64,000 bases of DNA, taken from assembly GCA_900768505.1 (NCBI GenBank), contig CAAGED010000056.1:1-64000 (forward strand), read 5' to 3'. Under the pieces are notes generated by a model. It did not search any database. It saw only the letters and a list, made by a program, of their open reading frames with translations, and had not been told where the DNA came from. Made by a program: the position numbers and the translations under genes. Shown piece after piece: positions 8,468 to 17,883 of the stretch. This DNA is from Lentisphaeria bacterium (GTDB taxonomy: Bacteria; Verrucomicrobiota; Lentisphaeria; Victivallales; Victivallaceae). How positions within the stretch are numbered: the first letter of the stretch is position 1; the number at the start of each line of letters is the position of its first letter.

Positions 8468-10705
8468 TTACTTCACCGTCGCGTCGTTCCTGTCCAAACT
8501 TTCCGGACGGATCGCCAACGCCTTTATCATCCGTTCCAAAATCATCCACCACTGGGTGTCTGGACGACGGGCTTCAAAATCTGCCATATCCAGAAACTCG
8601 CTCCAACGGTAGAGTTTGGTTACTCCGTTACTCCGGCCGACGAAGCCGCACTCATCACTGCGGCGGTTTTTTGCCAGGCGGATTAATTCATTTACGGCAA
8701 AATTACTCAGCCGTATGGCCATGATCCGATCGGCCGGCGAGGGGACTCCACCTTGCTGCATTGGACCCAGCACCACTTTGCGGGCGTCGAAAAATCCCTT
8801 GCCCTCTTCGTTGAAGATGGAGCAAATTACATCGGTGGTGTAAGTAGGATTGGCATATTCATTGTTGAGTATCAAGGCCGTGCGCCGGTTATGCTCCCGG
8901 AAATCCTTGTCCACAATATCCAGGTCACGAATCAATTTGTGCAGATTAACGCCGCGTTCGTGAGTGTAGATAAATTCTGCTCCGGCTCCCAGACCACTGA
9001 ACATGGCCAGAAATCCGCAGTATCCGCCCATAATTTCCACGGCGAATACCCGGCGGCAATTGTCAGTTGACTCCTTAATCTGATCCAATGCATTGCTGAT
9101 GGTGTTCAGCGCCGTATCGCAGCCGATGGAGAGGTCATGTCCCGGAATATTGTTGTTGATAGTGGCGGGAATACAAATTATCGGAATATTAAAAGCTGCG
9201 TAACGATCACGGAATTCAATCATTTTCCGGGCGTTGACGTAGCCGTTCCAGCCGCCGATTACCAAAATTCCATCCAGTTTTAAATCGCTGAACGCCCCGG
9301 CGATTTTTTCATAATCTGAATCTTTGGGAATTTCCCGGCTGGCGCCGATATTCGAGCCGCCGTCGCAATCCCAATCCTCCACGCTCATCCAGTTGAACGT
9401 GCGGTATTTTTTGTTGATCAACCCATGCAGGCCGTTCTCGAAGCCGATCATTTCGTGACCGGCGGCGATGGCAGTACGAACCGCCGTGCGGATTGCCGAA
9501 TTCACTCCAGGTGCCTGACCGCATACCACCAAACCAAAACGCTTATGTTTGGCCGGAAGCTCATCCGCCGCCCGAACCCGGCTCAGTGTCCGGAATATTT
9601 CGGTCAATTCCTGCCAATCACTGCCCCGCAGCTTGGCGGCTAATTCAAAATTTTTCTCTTTAATGGCATTTGCCGCCGCCCGGGTGCGTTCCACTGCTTT
9701 CATCAGCGGCACGACATCCAGTTTATTGCCGTGCAGTGCGACCATGCAGGCTTCGTTGCCCAATTTGCAGCAAACCGCCTCCCGTACTGCGGCGAAGCCG
9801 AAGACGGTACTCATATAACGGTCGAATGCGCTGGGCGAACCGCCGCGCTGAACGTGTCCGAGAATGGTCACCCGGGCTTCCAGATTGCACCCTTTTTCGA
9901 TCACCTCTTTTACCTGGGCAGAAGTAATTGGCTCGCCGGCTAAATTTTTTGCACCCTCGGCCACAATAATAATATTATCCCGTCGTCCGGCAGCGGCGCC
10001 TTTTTCAATCAGGCTGCAAATTTTTTCCTCCCAGCCATCCGGCGGCGGCGCCTCCGGAATAAATGTCATGGCAGCTCCGGTCGCCAGCGCCGCCATTAAT
10101 GCCAAATATCCGCAATTGCGTCCCATTACCTCCACAACGAAGGTTCGACGATGGCTGAAAGCGGTACTTTTCAGGGCATCCACCGCTTCCACAATCCGAT
10201 GCAGTGCGGAATCCGCTCCGATGGTCATATCAGTATCGGCCATATCGTTGTCGATTGACCCGACGGCGCCGACAATTTTCAATTCGAATGTGTGGTCGAA
10301 GCCCTCCGGGAGCTCACCGGAGTTTTTCAAATCTTCCATAAGCGCCGGCCAATTGGCCCGCAATTCATCGGCTCCGCTCAATGAACCGTCGCCGCCAATG
10401 ACGATCAGACGGTTGATGTTGCGGGATACTAAATTTTTAGCCGCCTTGCGCAGTCCGGAATATTCCCGGAATTCTTTGCAGCGCGCCGTCCCGATAATGG
10501 TGCCGCCCCGGTTTAAGATTCCGGCGACTGATTCCCAATCCATGTAGGCGATATTGCCGTCCACCAGCCCCTGGTAACCGTCGTAAACCGCATAAATATC
10601 CGCATTAAAATATAACCCGCCCCGGACAATGGCCCGGACGGCGGCATTCATGCCCGGCGCATCGCCGCCGCTGGTAAGAACTGCAACTGAAACTTTCTTC
10701 CTCAT
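8468..10705 (-). CDS. Tandem (double-length) 6-phosphofructokinase
   Basis: A 745-residue fusion of two PFK domains, where bacterial PFKs are normally single domains of about 320-360. The N-half keeps the catalytic features: TSGGDAPGMNAAVR at the start, GGDGS near 102, and GSIDND near 152 with the catalytic Asp. In the C-half (from about 390) the matching sites are CGQAPGVNSAIR, GGWNG instead of GGDGS, and PATINNN instead of TIDND, so the ATP and catalytic residues are gone. This is the pattern of animal and fungal PFK-1, whose C-half is regulatory. It should phosphorylate fructose 6-phosphate; ATP is likely the donor (GGDGS rather than the PPi-type GGDD). GGGGAG lies 8 bases before the ATG. 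Confidence 0.88.
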   Translation of the reverse strand: MRKKVSVAVLTSGGDAPGMNAAVRAIVRGGLYFNADIYAVYDGYQGLVDGNIAYMDWESVAGILNRGGTIIGTARCKEFREYSGLRKAAKNLVSRNINRLIVIGGDGSLSGADELRANWPALMEDLKNSGELPEGFDHTFELKIVGAVGSIDNDMADTDMTIGADSALHRIVEAVDALKSTAFSHRRTFVVEVMGRNCGYLALMAALATGAAMTFIPEAPPPDGWEEKICSLIEKGAAAGRRDNIIIVAEGAKNLAGEPITSAQVKEVIEKGCNLEARVTILGHVQRGGSPSAFDRYMSTVFGFAAVREAVCCKLGNEACMVALHGNKLDVVPLMKAVERTRAAANAIKEKNFELAAKLRGSDWQELTEIFRTLSRVRAADELPAKHKRFGLVVCGQAPGVNSAIRTAVRTAIAAGHEMIGFENGLHGLINKKYRTFNWMSVEDWDCDGGSNIGASREIPKDSDYEKIAGAFSDLKLDGILVIGGWNGYVNARKMIEFRDRYAAFNIPIICIPATINNNIPGHDLSIGCDTALNTISNALDQIKESTDNCRRVFAVEIMGGYCGFLAMFSGLGAGAEFIYTHERGVNLHKLIRDLDIVDKDFREHNRRTALILNNEYANPTYTTDVICSIFNEEGKGFFDARKVVLGPMQQGGVPSPADRIMAIRLSNFAVNELIRLAKNRRSDECGFVGRSNGVTKLYRWSEFLDMADFEARRPDTQWWMILERMIKALAIRPESLDRNDATVK

Positions 10706-10844
10706 AATTATACTCCCCGGAATATTTCCTCAAAAAAATCTGTCACAATTATATAAAAACTCAAGACTGCTACTATTAGCGGAAAAAAACTGACGTGGAA
10801 AATTTTTCTCAGGAGCAGTTTTATTCCGTTCGATATTTACTAAA

Positions 10845-12290
10845 TTATTTGCTCAGCAAGTCCTTCAGAATTTCACTGGCCAACTGGGGATTTGCTTTCC
10901 CCTTGCTTAATTTCATAACCTGTCCGACCAAATATTGCAAAATCTTCTCATTGCCGTTCTTGAACTGTTCCACCTGCTTGGGATTTCCGGCGATGGCACT
11001 TTGGGCAAATTCCACAATCACCGAGGAGTCACTTACCTGCACCAACCCCCTGGTCTTGACAATATCCTCCGCGTTGCCGCCGGAAGCGAACATTTCGGCA
11101 AAAACCTCTTTGGCTATTTTGCCGTTGATTACTTTATCATCCACCAGTTTCATCAATCCGGCCAACTGTAGCGGCGTTACTTTGCACTCCGCCAGTGAAA
11201 TTCCCGCTGCGGCAACTTCTCTCAGTAATTCGGAAATAATCCAGTTGGCGATTGATTTTGGATTTTTTGCCCCAACGGCCGCTGCGTCAAAATAATCCGC
11301 CAGCACCCGATCCTGAGTGATGACTTCGGCATCGTATTCGGTCAACCCCATATCTGACACGAAACGCGCCCGTTTGGCGGCTGGGAGTTCCGGCAGTTGC
11401 GCCCGGTAGGCGTCGATTTCCTCGTCCGTGAAAATTACCGGCATTAAATCCGGATCCGGGAAGTAGCGGTAATCGTGTGCCTGCTCCTTGGTTCGCATCA
11501 GGTAGGATTCCCCCCGGTCGTCGTTCCAGCCGCGGGTCTCCTGGCGCAGGGGAATATTGTCGTCCAGCATTTGAGCCTGGCGCTCAATTTCGAATTCAAT
11601 GGCCCGGTGTACGGCGCGGAAGCTGTTAAGATTCTTCAACTCAATTTTTGTGCCGAGTTTGGTTTCTCCCACCGGCCGCAGGGAGATATTTACATCGCAG
11701 CGCATCTGGCCTTTTTCCATATCGCAGTCGCTGATTCCGCCGTACTGCATAATTTCTTTCAAGCTGGTCAAGTAGGCGTATGCTTCGTCGGCGCTGTTCA
11801 TATCCGGCTCGCTGACCGTCTCCATCAGCGGAACACCGGCGCGGTTGTAATCGACGCCGGAACATTTCCCGTAGTGGGTCAATTTAGCCACATCCTCTTC
11901 CAGGTGAATACGGGTTATTCCGATGCGCTTATTTGGAAGCATCTGGCCGGAGAAGCCGGTTCCGCTGATATCCAGGTGTCCGGCGAGGCAGAACGGCAGA
12001 TCGTATTGACTGATCTGGTAATTTTTGGGCATATCCGGGTAGAAATAACTTTTGCGGTCGAATTTGCTGAAGCGGGAAATTTCGCAGTTGGTCAGCAGCC
12101 CGGCGATTACTGTCTTGCGTATTGCCTCGTGATTGGGCACCGGCAGTACGCCGGGGTAACCCATGCAGACAGGGCAGACGTTGGTATTTGGTTCATCTCC
12201 GAATGAGTTGGGGCAACTGCAAAACATTTTGCTGGCGCTTTTTACTTGAATATGGACTTCCAGCCCGATGACGGCTTCGTATTTAGACAT
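10845..12290 (-). CDS. gatB: Asp-tRNA(Asn)/Glu-tRNA(Gln) amidotransferase subunit B
   Basis: A 481-residue GatB of normal length. The N-terminal kinase-like domain begins YEAVIGLEVHIQ, has the zinc-type cysteines of the family (CSCP...CPVC) and the motif KFDRKSYFYPDMPKNYQISQ. The C-terminus is the helical YqeY-like tRNA-binding tail. With GatA and GatC it amidates misacylated Glu-tRNA(Gln) or Asp-tRNA(Asn). gatA and gatC are not in the window, so the operon is split. GGAGG stands 9 bases before the ATG. The presence of AsnB nearby does not show which tRNA substrate is used. Confidence 0.96.
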   Translation of the reverse strand: MSKYEAVIGLEVHIQVKSASKMFCSCPNSFGDEPNTNVCPVCMGYPGVLPVPNHEAIRKTVIAGLLTNCEISRFSKFDRKSYFYPDMPKNYQISQYDLPFCLAGHLDISGTGFSGQMLPNKRIGITRIHLEEDVAKLTHYGKCSGVDYNRAGVPLMETVSEPDMNSADEAYAYLTSLKEIMQYGGISDCDMEKGQMRCDVNISLRPVGETKLGTKIELKNLNSFRAVHRAIEFEIERQAQMLDDNIPLRQETRGWNDDRGESYLMRTKEQAHDYRYFPDPDLMPVIFTDEEIDAYRAQLPELPAAKRARFVSDMGLTEYDAEVITQDRVLADYFDAAAVGAKNPKSIANWIISELLREVAAAGISLAECKVTPLQLAGLMKLVDDKVINGKIAKEVFAEMFASGGNAEDIVKTRGLVQVSDSSVIVEFAQSAIAGNPKQVEQFKNGNEKILQYLVGQVMKLSKGKANPQLASEILKDLLSK

Positions 12291-12558
12291 CAGAAGAGAC
12301 CTCCGTTTTTTATAAAGGGGAAAATTTTAACATTATAAAATTATACGCTTTTAATTTAACCGCATAAATGCAAAATTCAAAAACAAACTGTGCTTTTTAA
12401 CACTTAATTTTGCGATAAAAACACTTTGGTAAATTGAATTTGTCCAAATGCCGTTTAAATTACGTTGCATTAATGTTCAGGGTTTTTTGGTCCGGCGGAT
12501 CGGTGTTTCGCCGATTTGAGCTGGTTAATGAAAAACGATACGGAAATTTTTGCCATAT

Positions 12559-13560
12559 ATGAAACAAATTTATCCCTCCAATGCCTTGATTCTGGCCCCC
12601 TTGTCCGGTTTTACCGACCTGCCGTACCGCCGCAGTGCCCGCCGCCACGGCTGCCGTTACGCCTTTACCGAAATGATCGATGTGGCGGCGCTGGCTCATA
12701 ACGACAACGCCACCTTGGATATGCTCCGGCGGGGTGAAGATGAAACGTTTCTTGGGGTGCAGCTGGTGGGCAGCGACCCGGAGTGGATTGTCAAGGCGGT
12801 AAAAATCATAAATAATTATGATTTTGATGTTTTGGATTTTAATTTAGGCTGCCCGGTTGCTAAGGTAGTCAAGAAGAATGCCGGAGCGCAGTTGGGACGG
12901 CAAATTGATTTAGCTGCGGCGCGGCTTAAACTTATCTGCGAACATGCGAAATTCCCGGTTACGGCAAAAATTCGGATTCCGGATTGGGACAATTATGATC
13001 TAACCGCCGAGTTGTGCGAAAAATTAAGTGATTCCGGCGCCAACTGCATCACCATTCACGGCCGGGTGCGGGAGGCGTTTTATTCCGGACCGGTAAATTA
13101 TGAATTTATCCGTCGTGTCCGGGCGGCCAATTTGGTTCAGATTGTGGGCAATGGCGGCGTAATGGGAGTTGACACCTGCCGGGAAATGCGTCGGAAGAGC
13201 GGCGCAAGTGAAATTATGTTGGCTCGTGGCGCCATGGGTAATCCGTGGATTTTTGAAATGCTCCGGCGGGATCTACGCGGTGAAGATTTTGCTGCGCCGA
13301 CCTTGGGGGAGTTTTTGGAGGAGATCCAGCGTCATCTAAGTGAAATGGCCGCCTTTTACGGTGAAACTCGTGGTTTAACCATTGGACGGAAGGTGTTGTT
13401 GGATTATTTGCGGGGACGTGGATTTGGTGGAGAAGCTAAAAATCGGGCGGTGCATGTCAATACTTTGGCGGATCTGCAGAATTTTTTGGATTTTCTCCGC
13501 CGTATTATGAATGAGCACCCCATATTTACCGGCAATGACCGTGGATTGCGTATTTCGTAA
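12559..13560 (+). CDS. tRNA-dihydrouridine synthase
   Basis: About 333 residues of the FMN-dependent Dus family, which reduces uridines in the tRNA D-loop. It starts ALILAPLSGFTDLPYR, has the catalytic cysteine in FNLGCPVAKVVKKNAGAQL, then ITIHGRVREAFYSGP, IVGNGGV and LARGAMGNPWIF, all standard family positions. I prefer the ATG at 12559 to the TTG at 12550. It is a single gene, divergent from gatB and convergent with the NIF3-family gene. Which of the DusA, B or C specificities it has cannot be decided by eye; DusB-like is most likely for a distant phylum. Confidence 0.92.
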   Translation: MKQIYPSNALILAPLSGFTDLPYRRSARRHGCRYAFTEMIDVAALAHNDNATLDMLRRGEDETFLGVQLVGSDPEWIVKAVKIINNYDFDVLDFNLGCPVAKVVKKNAGAQLGRQIDLAAARLKLICEHAKFPVTAKIRIPDWDNYDLTAELCEKLSDSGANCITIHGRVREAFYSGPVNYEFIRRVRAANLVQIVGNGGVMGVDTCREMRRKSGASEIMLARGAMGNPWIFEMLRRDLRGEDFAAPTLGEFLEEIQRHLSEMAAFYGETRGLTIGRKVLLDYLRGRGFGGEAKNRAVHVNTLADLQNFLDFLRRIMNEHPIFTGNDRGLRIS

Positions 13561-13644
13561 CACAGATCATCATGATATAAAACAAAATTTTCAGTGTCAG
13601 GGTAAGAAGCCGCTTTTGAAAAAAACAAGCGATAATATGGCTAA

Positions 13645-13692
13645 TTGCGAGAGGGGAAAACTGATTTTGTAAAAAGTTTTGCCTGCTCGCAA
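13645..13692. terminator. Hairpin between convergent genes
   Basis: TTGCGAG (13645-13651) pairs with CTCGCAA (13686-13692), and inside it an AGGxxAAAAC and GTTTTxCCT pair continues the stem with single mismatches. It lies between the ends of the dus gene and the NIF3-family gene. Neither side has a good T-run, so termination is only a guess from position. Confidence 0.35.
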
Positions 13693-13715
13693 CCAGCTAT
13701 TGTGCAAGTGAATAA

Positions 13716-14534
13716 CTAAAATTGATCCGTGAAAGTATATGCATCGCCGGATTCAAAATATTTTGCTTCAATGCCGGAAAACTTTTGCGGAATAAGCTCT
13801 GCCAGTAACCGCATTCCTTCCCGTTCCGAGCAGGTATGTCCCATTACGATAATCGCCCGGGGAAAACCAAGTGCGGTGGCATCCCGGGCAAATTCGGCAT
13901 GAATCCACTCCACAATTTCACCCGTCAGTATTAATTCACAATGGGACATTTTTGCCTCCACATTACCGGGGGTGCCGAAATTTAATCCAATGCGCTTGAC
14001 CATAAAATCATTGCAGCCGCAAATGCGTACATGAGCGATGTCAAGATTTTTTTCCAGTGTTTTTGCAATGTCCCGTACATTCATTGGCTCCGCCAACTCA
14101 AATTCACTGCAGCCAATCTCTTCGGAATTTATCCACCGCCCCTTTAATCCAAATCTTGCGACCTCGCCCAGGGCAATTAAATCCTCGGCCGCATAGTGTG
14201 GGTGATCATGGTAACGGTAGATAACAACTTCTGATTTCTCTAAAAAAGCACGTTTAAGATCCAGTATTTTTCGCTTGAACCCACTTTGCTCCTCCAGCGT
14301 TTTAATACTGTCCCAATGATCGTAGTAGGTTGGTTCATGAACAATTAAAAGATTGGCACCCCAGGCTTTTGCCTCATTGACAACACTCAGAGTCGGAAAC
14401 ATGGCTGTTGCAACTTTGCCGTTAAATTCAATGTCGGGATTGCCGGCTTTCAGTGTATCACAACTCTTTTTATATTTATCCGGGGCGTTGTCGGTAAAAT
14501 TATATAACTCGGTCATAAAATCTTCAATTTTCAT
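13716..14534 (-). CDS. NIF3/DUF34-family metal-binding protein
   Basis: A 272-residue NIF3-like protein, a family of hexameric dinuclear-metal proteins, sometimes named GTP cyclohydrolase I type 2-like, whose real function is unsettled. Likely metal-binding motifs are LLIVHEPTYYDH near 65, RYHDHPHY near 108 and GHTCSEREGM near 231. The central insertion domain found in longer NIF3 proteins (YqfO type) is absent. A free-standing protein resembling that insertion is encoded at 50873-51208. The gene lies after ilvC on the same strand but beyond a strong terminator, so it probably has its own promoter. Confidence 0.75.
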   Translation of the reverse strand: MKIEDFMTELYNFTDNAPDKYKKSCDTLKAGNPDIEFNGKVATAMFPTLSVVNEAKAWGANLLIVHEPTYYDHWDSIKTLEEQSGFKRKILDLKRAFLEKSEVVIYRYHDHPHYAAEDLIALGEVARFGLKGRWINSEEIGCSEFELAEPMNVRDIAKTLEKNLDIAHVRICGCNDFMVKRIGLNFGTPGNVEAKMSHCELILTGEIVEWIHAEFARDATALGFPRAIIVMGHTCSEREGMRLLAELIPQKFSGIEAKYFESGDAYTFTDQF

Positions 14535-14660
14535 ATAACCATGCCCTTTATGTGTATTTTTATAAAAAAACTAACCTGACTTTGTCCCAACAAGTTTGTC
14601 CGGGTGCACTGAACCTGAATCTGCACGCTTAACCGCGGGGGCAAACTGGATAAAAGTTGC

Positions 14661-14696
14661 AAAAAAAGTGTCAAATCCGGGGGGATTTGACACTTT
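14661..14696 (-). terminator. Rho-independent terminator of ilvC
   Basis: A perfect 14-bp stem (14665-14678 with 14683-14696) and a 4-base loop, followed on the minus strand by a T-run (the stem itself ends in TTT and 14664-14661 add four more). It begins 33 bases after the ilvC stop. It is one of the clearest terminators in the window. Confidence 0.9.
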
Positions 14697-14729
14697 ATAT
14701 TGAAAAATAAATGAAAATTCAGTTTTTCA

Positions 14730-15710
14730 TTATTTCTTTTCAAAAAGGCTGCGAATGCGCTTGCCAACGATTTCAGCCGGATGTTTGCCCAACTCTTCAC
14801 GTTTAGCCTTAAGCACTTTGGCGCCACTGCGAGCTTCTGCAATCCACTCCTTGGCAAATTCACCGCTTTCGATGAAACGCAATGATTCTTTCATACGGGC
14901 TTTTACGTCCGGAGGAAGAATCTTCGGCCCGTTGACATATTCGCCCCACTCGGCAGTATTGGAAATTACCGAATTCATGCGCTGGATGCCGCCTTCGTAA
15001 ATCAGGTCAACAATCAGCTTCAACTCATGAATGCACTCGAAATATGCCATTTCCGGCGGATAACCCGCTTCGATCAATACTTCAAAACCATATTTCATCA
15101 AATCAACCGCACCACCGCAGAGAACGTTCTGCTCGCCGAAGAGGTCTTCGTAGGTTTCCTGCTCCATTGTGCATTCAAGCACGCCGGCGCGGGTTAAACC
15201 TTCCGCCTTGGCAATCGCCAGTGCAATCTTACGGGCATTGCCGGTCGGGTTCTGCATTACCGCAATCAAACCCGGTACGCCAAAACCTTCTACAAAACGC
15301 TTGCGAACTTCCGTACCCGGACTTTTCGGCGCGATCATGATTACATCAACGTCTTTCGGAGGAACAATCTCTTTGAAAACGTAGTTGAACCCATGTGAGC
15401 AGGAGAGAACGTCTCCAGCCTTGACGTAGGGAGCAATCTCTTCCTTGTATACCGGACCGTGATTTTCGTCCGGAAGCAACATGTGAATAATATCAGCTTC
15501 CTTGGCAGCTTCCGATACGGACATAACCTTGAAACCATCTTCTTTTGCCGCTTCGAATGAGGGACCCTTGCGCACGCCGATAATGACATTCAAGCCGGAA
15601 TCACGCATGCTTTGAGCCTGGGCGCGACCCTGGCTGCCGTAACCGATAACGGCAATTACTTTGCCGTTGAGGATGCTAAGATCAGCATCATTGTCATGTA
15701 AAATTTCCAT
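14730..15710 (-). CDS. ilvC: Ketol-acid reductoisomerase
   Basis: A 326-residue class I (short) enzyme of valine and isoleucine synthesis, converting acetolactate to dihydroxyisovalerate with NADPH and Mg2+. The nucleotide site is VIGYGSQGRAQAQ near 20. The following loop, GVRKGPSF, keeps Arg and Ser typical of NADPH users. The C-terminal knotted domain has the metal-binding Asp/Glu of QETYEDLFGEQNVLCGG and the Glu residues of ECIHELKLI. Family-typical SHGFN and VIMIAPKSPG are present. AGGAG lies 8 bases before the ATG. It stands alone: ilvB/N and ilvD are not adjacent. Confidence 0.95.
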   Translation of the reverse strand: MEILHDNDADLSILNGKVIAVIGYGSQGRAQAQSMRDSGLNVIIGVRKGPSFEAAKEDGFKVMSVSEAAKEADIIHMLLPDENHGPVYKEEIAPYVKAGDVLSCSHGFNYVFKEIVPPKDVDVIMIAPKSPGTEVRKRFVEGFGVPGLIAVMQNPTGNARKIALAIAKAEGLTRAGVLECTMEQETYEDLFGEQNVLCGGAVDLMKYGFEVLIEAGYPPEMAYFECIHELKLIVDLIYEGGIQRMNSVISNTAEWGEYVNGPKILPPDVKARMKESLRFIESGEFAKEWIAEARSGAKVLKAKREELGKHPAEIVGKRIRSLFEKK

Positions 15711-15983
15711 TTTTTAATCTCCTAAAAAACATTTGGAATTTTATTACATTTGAGTATTTTTTTATGAAAAAAATCGTTAATTTATCTCATGCCATCATCA
15801 GCATACCGCTTTTTCTTTATTTCAAGCGATACCCGATCAACACGTTGCATTTCAATTTTTGTCAATTATTTTTTGTGATAAAAATGTCACTCAAGTAATT
15901 GAATATACCACCGTTTAAATATTTTGCAAATAAAGTTGTTGCTTTTATGTGCAATAAAGGCGGCAATTTATTTTTTTCAACTG

Positions 15984-17798
15984 TCATTTCTTCTTATCTC
16001 GAAAATTTCGCTCTGCCGTGTCGGAACTCCTGCCTCGCCGTTCTGTTGACTGCCCGTTGCCGCCCCGGGGGCGAAAGCCGGCCGGTTTCACGCCTGCACC
16101 TTTGGATCGCTGCTTTTTCAGCATGTTTATTTGAGTACGACGTTCTTTCAAGCCGCGGTTGACAGTTATTTCACTGCCATCCGGCGCTTTTCCGGTATAA
16201 TACATGGCGCACCCCATGGTCAGCGGCAGCGGAATATAATCCTGAACCTGCTGCGGACTCCATTTGTGAGCATCCAGAAAATCATCCACATCCTTCATTT
16301 CCGCCTCGGTACAACCCGGGAAATTGGATATGAACAACGGAATAAGATACTGCTCCTTGCCGCAGGCTTTGCTCTCCTCGTCAAATATCCGCATAAATTG
16401 GTAAAATTCCTCGGCCGAACTTTTGCGCATCAATTTCAATACATACGGATTAAGGTGTTCCGGCGCCACTTTCAGGTGCCCCGATACATGTTTCTGGATT
16501 AATTCCCGCAGCAATTCCGGCTGCTTCAAGGCTAAATCCAGGCGGATTCCGGAGTTTATGTAGAGATGTTTCACCCCTTCAACTGCGTCTACCTCCCGTA
16601 ACAATTTGAGCAATTCCTGGCCGTCGCACTGGTAGTTGGGGCAGGGGGTCGGGCAGAGGCATGAGGCGCGGCGGCAACGGCGGCAACGCTCCACATCCAA
16701 TACTTTACTGCCGTAAATATTACCGGCGGCACCGCCAATATCGCTGATCGTGCCGTGGAATTCCGGCTTGCTGCACAAGGTCTTGACATTGCGGATAATG
16801 GATTGCGCGCTGCGGGATACCACATGCCGCCCCTGGTGTGAAACCAAGCCGCAGAATGCGCAACCGCCCGGGCAGCCGCGCACCGCAGGAATTGAGTCGC
16901 GTATGGTTTCAAACGCCGGAATCCGCCCCTTGTAACGCGGATGCGGCGCGTAAGAATAATCCAGATCATGCACCTTGTCCAATTCCTCCGTCGTCAACGG
17001 TAATGGCGGCGGCTCCAGTACCAGAATCCGATCGCCGTAGCGTTGGAAAAGTCCTCGTCCGGCGTAGGCGTTCGTCCCTTGTTCAATCATAATGGTTGAG
17101 GTCATCAGGGCGTCGCGGTTGTTTAAATGCTCCTCGTAGGTGGGTAATTCGTCATAAATTTCCGGATTAAACTGCAGCGAATCTTTTTTGCCCAGCAGTA
17201 CTGCCGTGCCGGGAATTCCCCGCAAAGATTCGCCTTTATCGAGGCGTCGGAATATTTCCGGCATCGGGCGCTCCCCCATGCCGTAGCAGAGAATGTCCGC
17301 TTTGGAATCCACCAGTACGCTGGGGCGGATTTTATCCTGCCAGTAATCATAATGTGCCACCCGGCGGAAACTGGCCTCCAATCCGCCTAAAACCACCGGT
17401 ATGCCGGTGAAAGCACGTTTAGCCAGTTGGGCGTAAACAATTAATGCGTGAGCCGGCCGTTTACCGATTTGACCGTCTTCCGAGTAGGCGTCGTCCTTGC
17501 GGAGCCGGCGGCCGGCGGTATAGATATTGACCATTGAATCTAAATTACCGCTGGTGACTCCGCAACCCAGCCGGGGGCGCCCCATCACCTGCAATGCGGT
17601 CGGATCATTCCAGTCGAATTGTGGGATCAGACCGACCTTGTAGCCGAAACTCATCAGCCAGCGGCCAATCAGGGAGACGCCGAAAGAGGGGTGATCCACA
17701 TAACAGTCGCCGGTTATCAATAAAATATCCAATTCCGACCAGCCGAGGGCTTCCATTTCCCGGCGGGTGGTTGGCAAAAAATTCACTTTCTCGTTCAT
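15984..17798 (-). CDS. YgiQ-family radical SAM protein
   Basis: About 604 residues of the large YgiQ radical SAM family (UPF0313), whose reaction is not established. The N-terminal domain reads LPTTRREMEALGWSELDILLITGD with YVDHPSFG, typical of the family. The radical SAM motif CPGGCAFCGL lies near 309. A second Cys-rich stretch (CRRCRRASCLCPTPCPNYQ) follows near 370 and may bind another metal. The C-terminus is basic and low in complexity. The frame is open to 17864, but the ATG at 17798 (MNEKVNFLPTT) is where homology normally begins. It may share a transcript with the secreted protein upstream, 85 bases away. Confidence 0.88.
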   Translation of the reverse strand: MNEKVNFLPTTRREMEALGWSELDILLITGDCYVDHPSFGVSLIGRWLMSFGYKVGLIPQFDWNDPTALQVMGRPRLGCGVTSGNLDSMVNIYTAGRRLRKDDAYSEDGQIGKRPAHALIVYAQLAKRAFTGIPVVLGGLEASFRRVAHYDYWQDKIRPSVLVDSKADILCYGMGERPMPEIFRRLDKGESLRGIPGTAVLLGKKDSLQFNPEIYDELPTYEEHLNNRDALMTSTIMIEQGTNAYAGRGLFQRYGDRILVLEPPPLPLTTEELDKVHDLDYSYAPHPRYKGRIPAFETIRDSIPAVRGCPGGCAFCGLVSHQGRHVVSRSAQSIIRNVKTLCSKPEFHGTISDIGGAAGNIYGSKVLDVERCRRCRRASCLCPTPCPNYQCDGQELLKLLREVDAVEGVKHLYINSGIRLDLALKQPELLRELIQKHVSGHLKVAPEHLNPYVLKLMRKSSAEEFYQFMRIFDEESKACGKEQYLIPLFISNFPGCTEAEMKDVDDFLDAHKWSPQQVQDYIPLPLTMGCAMYYTGKAPDGSEITVNRGLKERRTQINMLKKQRSKGAGVKPAGFRPRGGNGQSTERRGRSSDTAERNFRDKKK

Positions 17799-17883
17799 AT
17801 TGTTCCAGTTCTGCGTTGTTCGCTTTTTAGGTGCGTTGAGACGGATCAGCAGCTGATTCGGCATTAATCGGCGACTTGCCGAA

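Noticed and set aside
9864..10547. A 227-codon plus-strand frame opposite the phosphofructokinase gene
   Set aside because: It is the shadow of conserved PFK sequence, Ser/Pro/Ala-rich and without family features.
11475..12206. A 243-codon plus-strand frame opposite gatB
   Set aside because: It mirrors the gatB frame; gatB is clearly the real gene on the minus strand.
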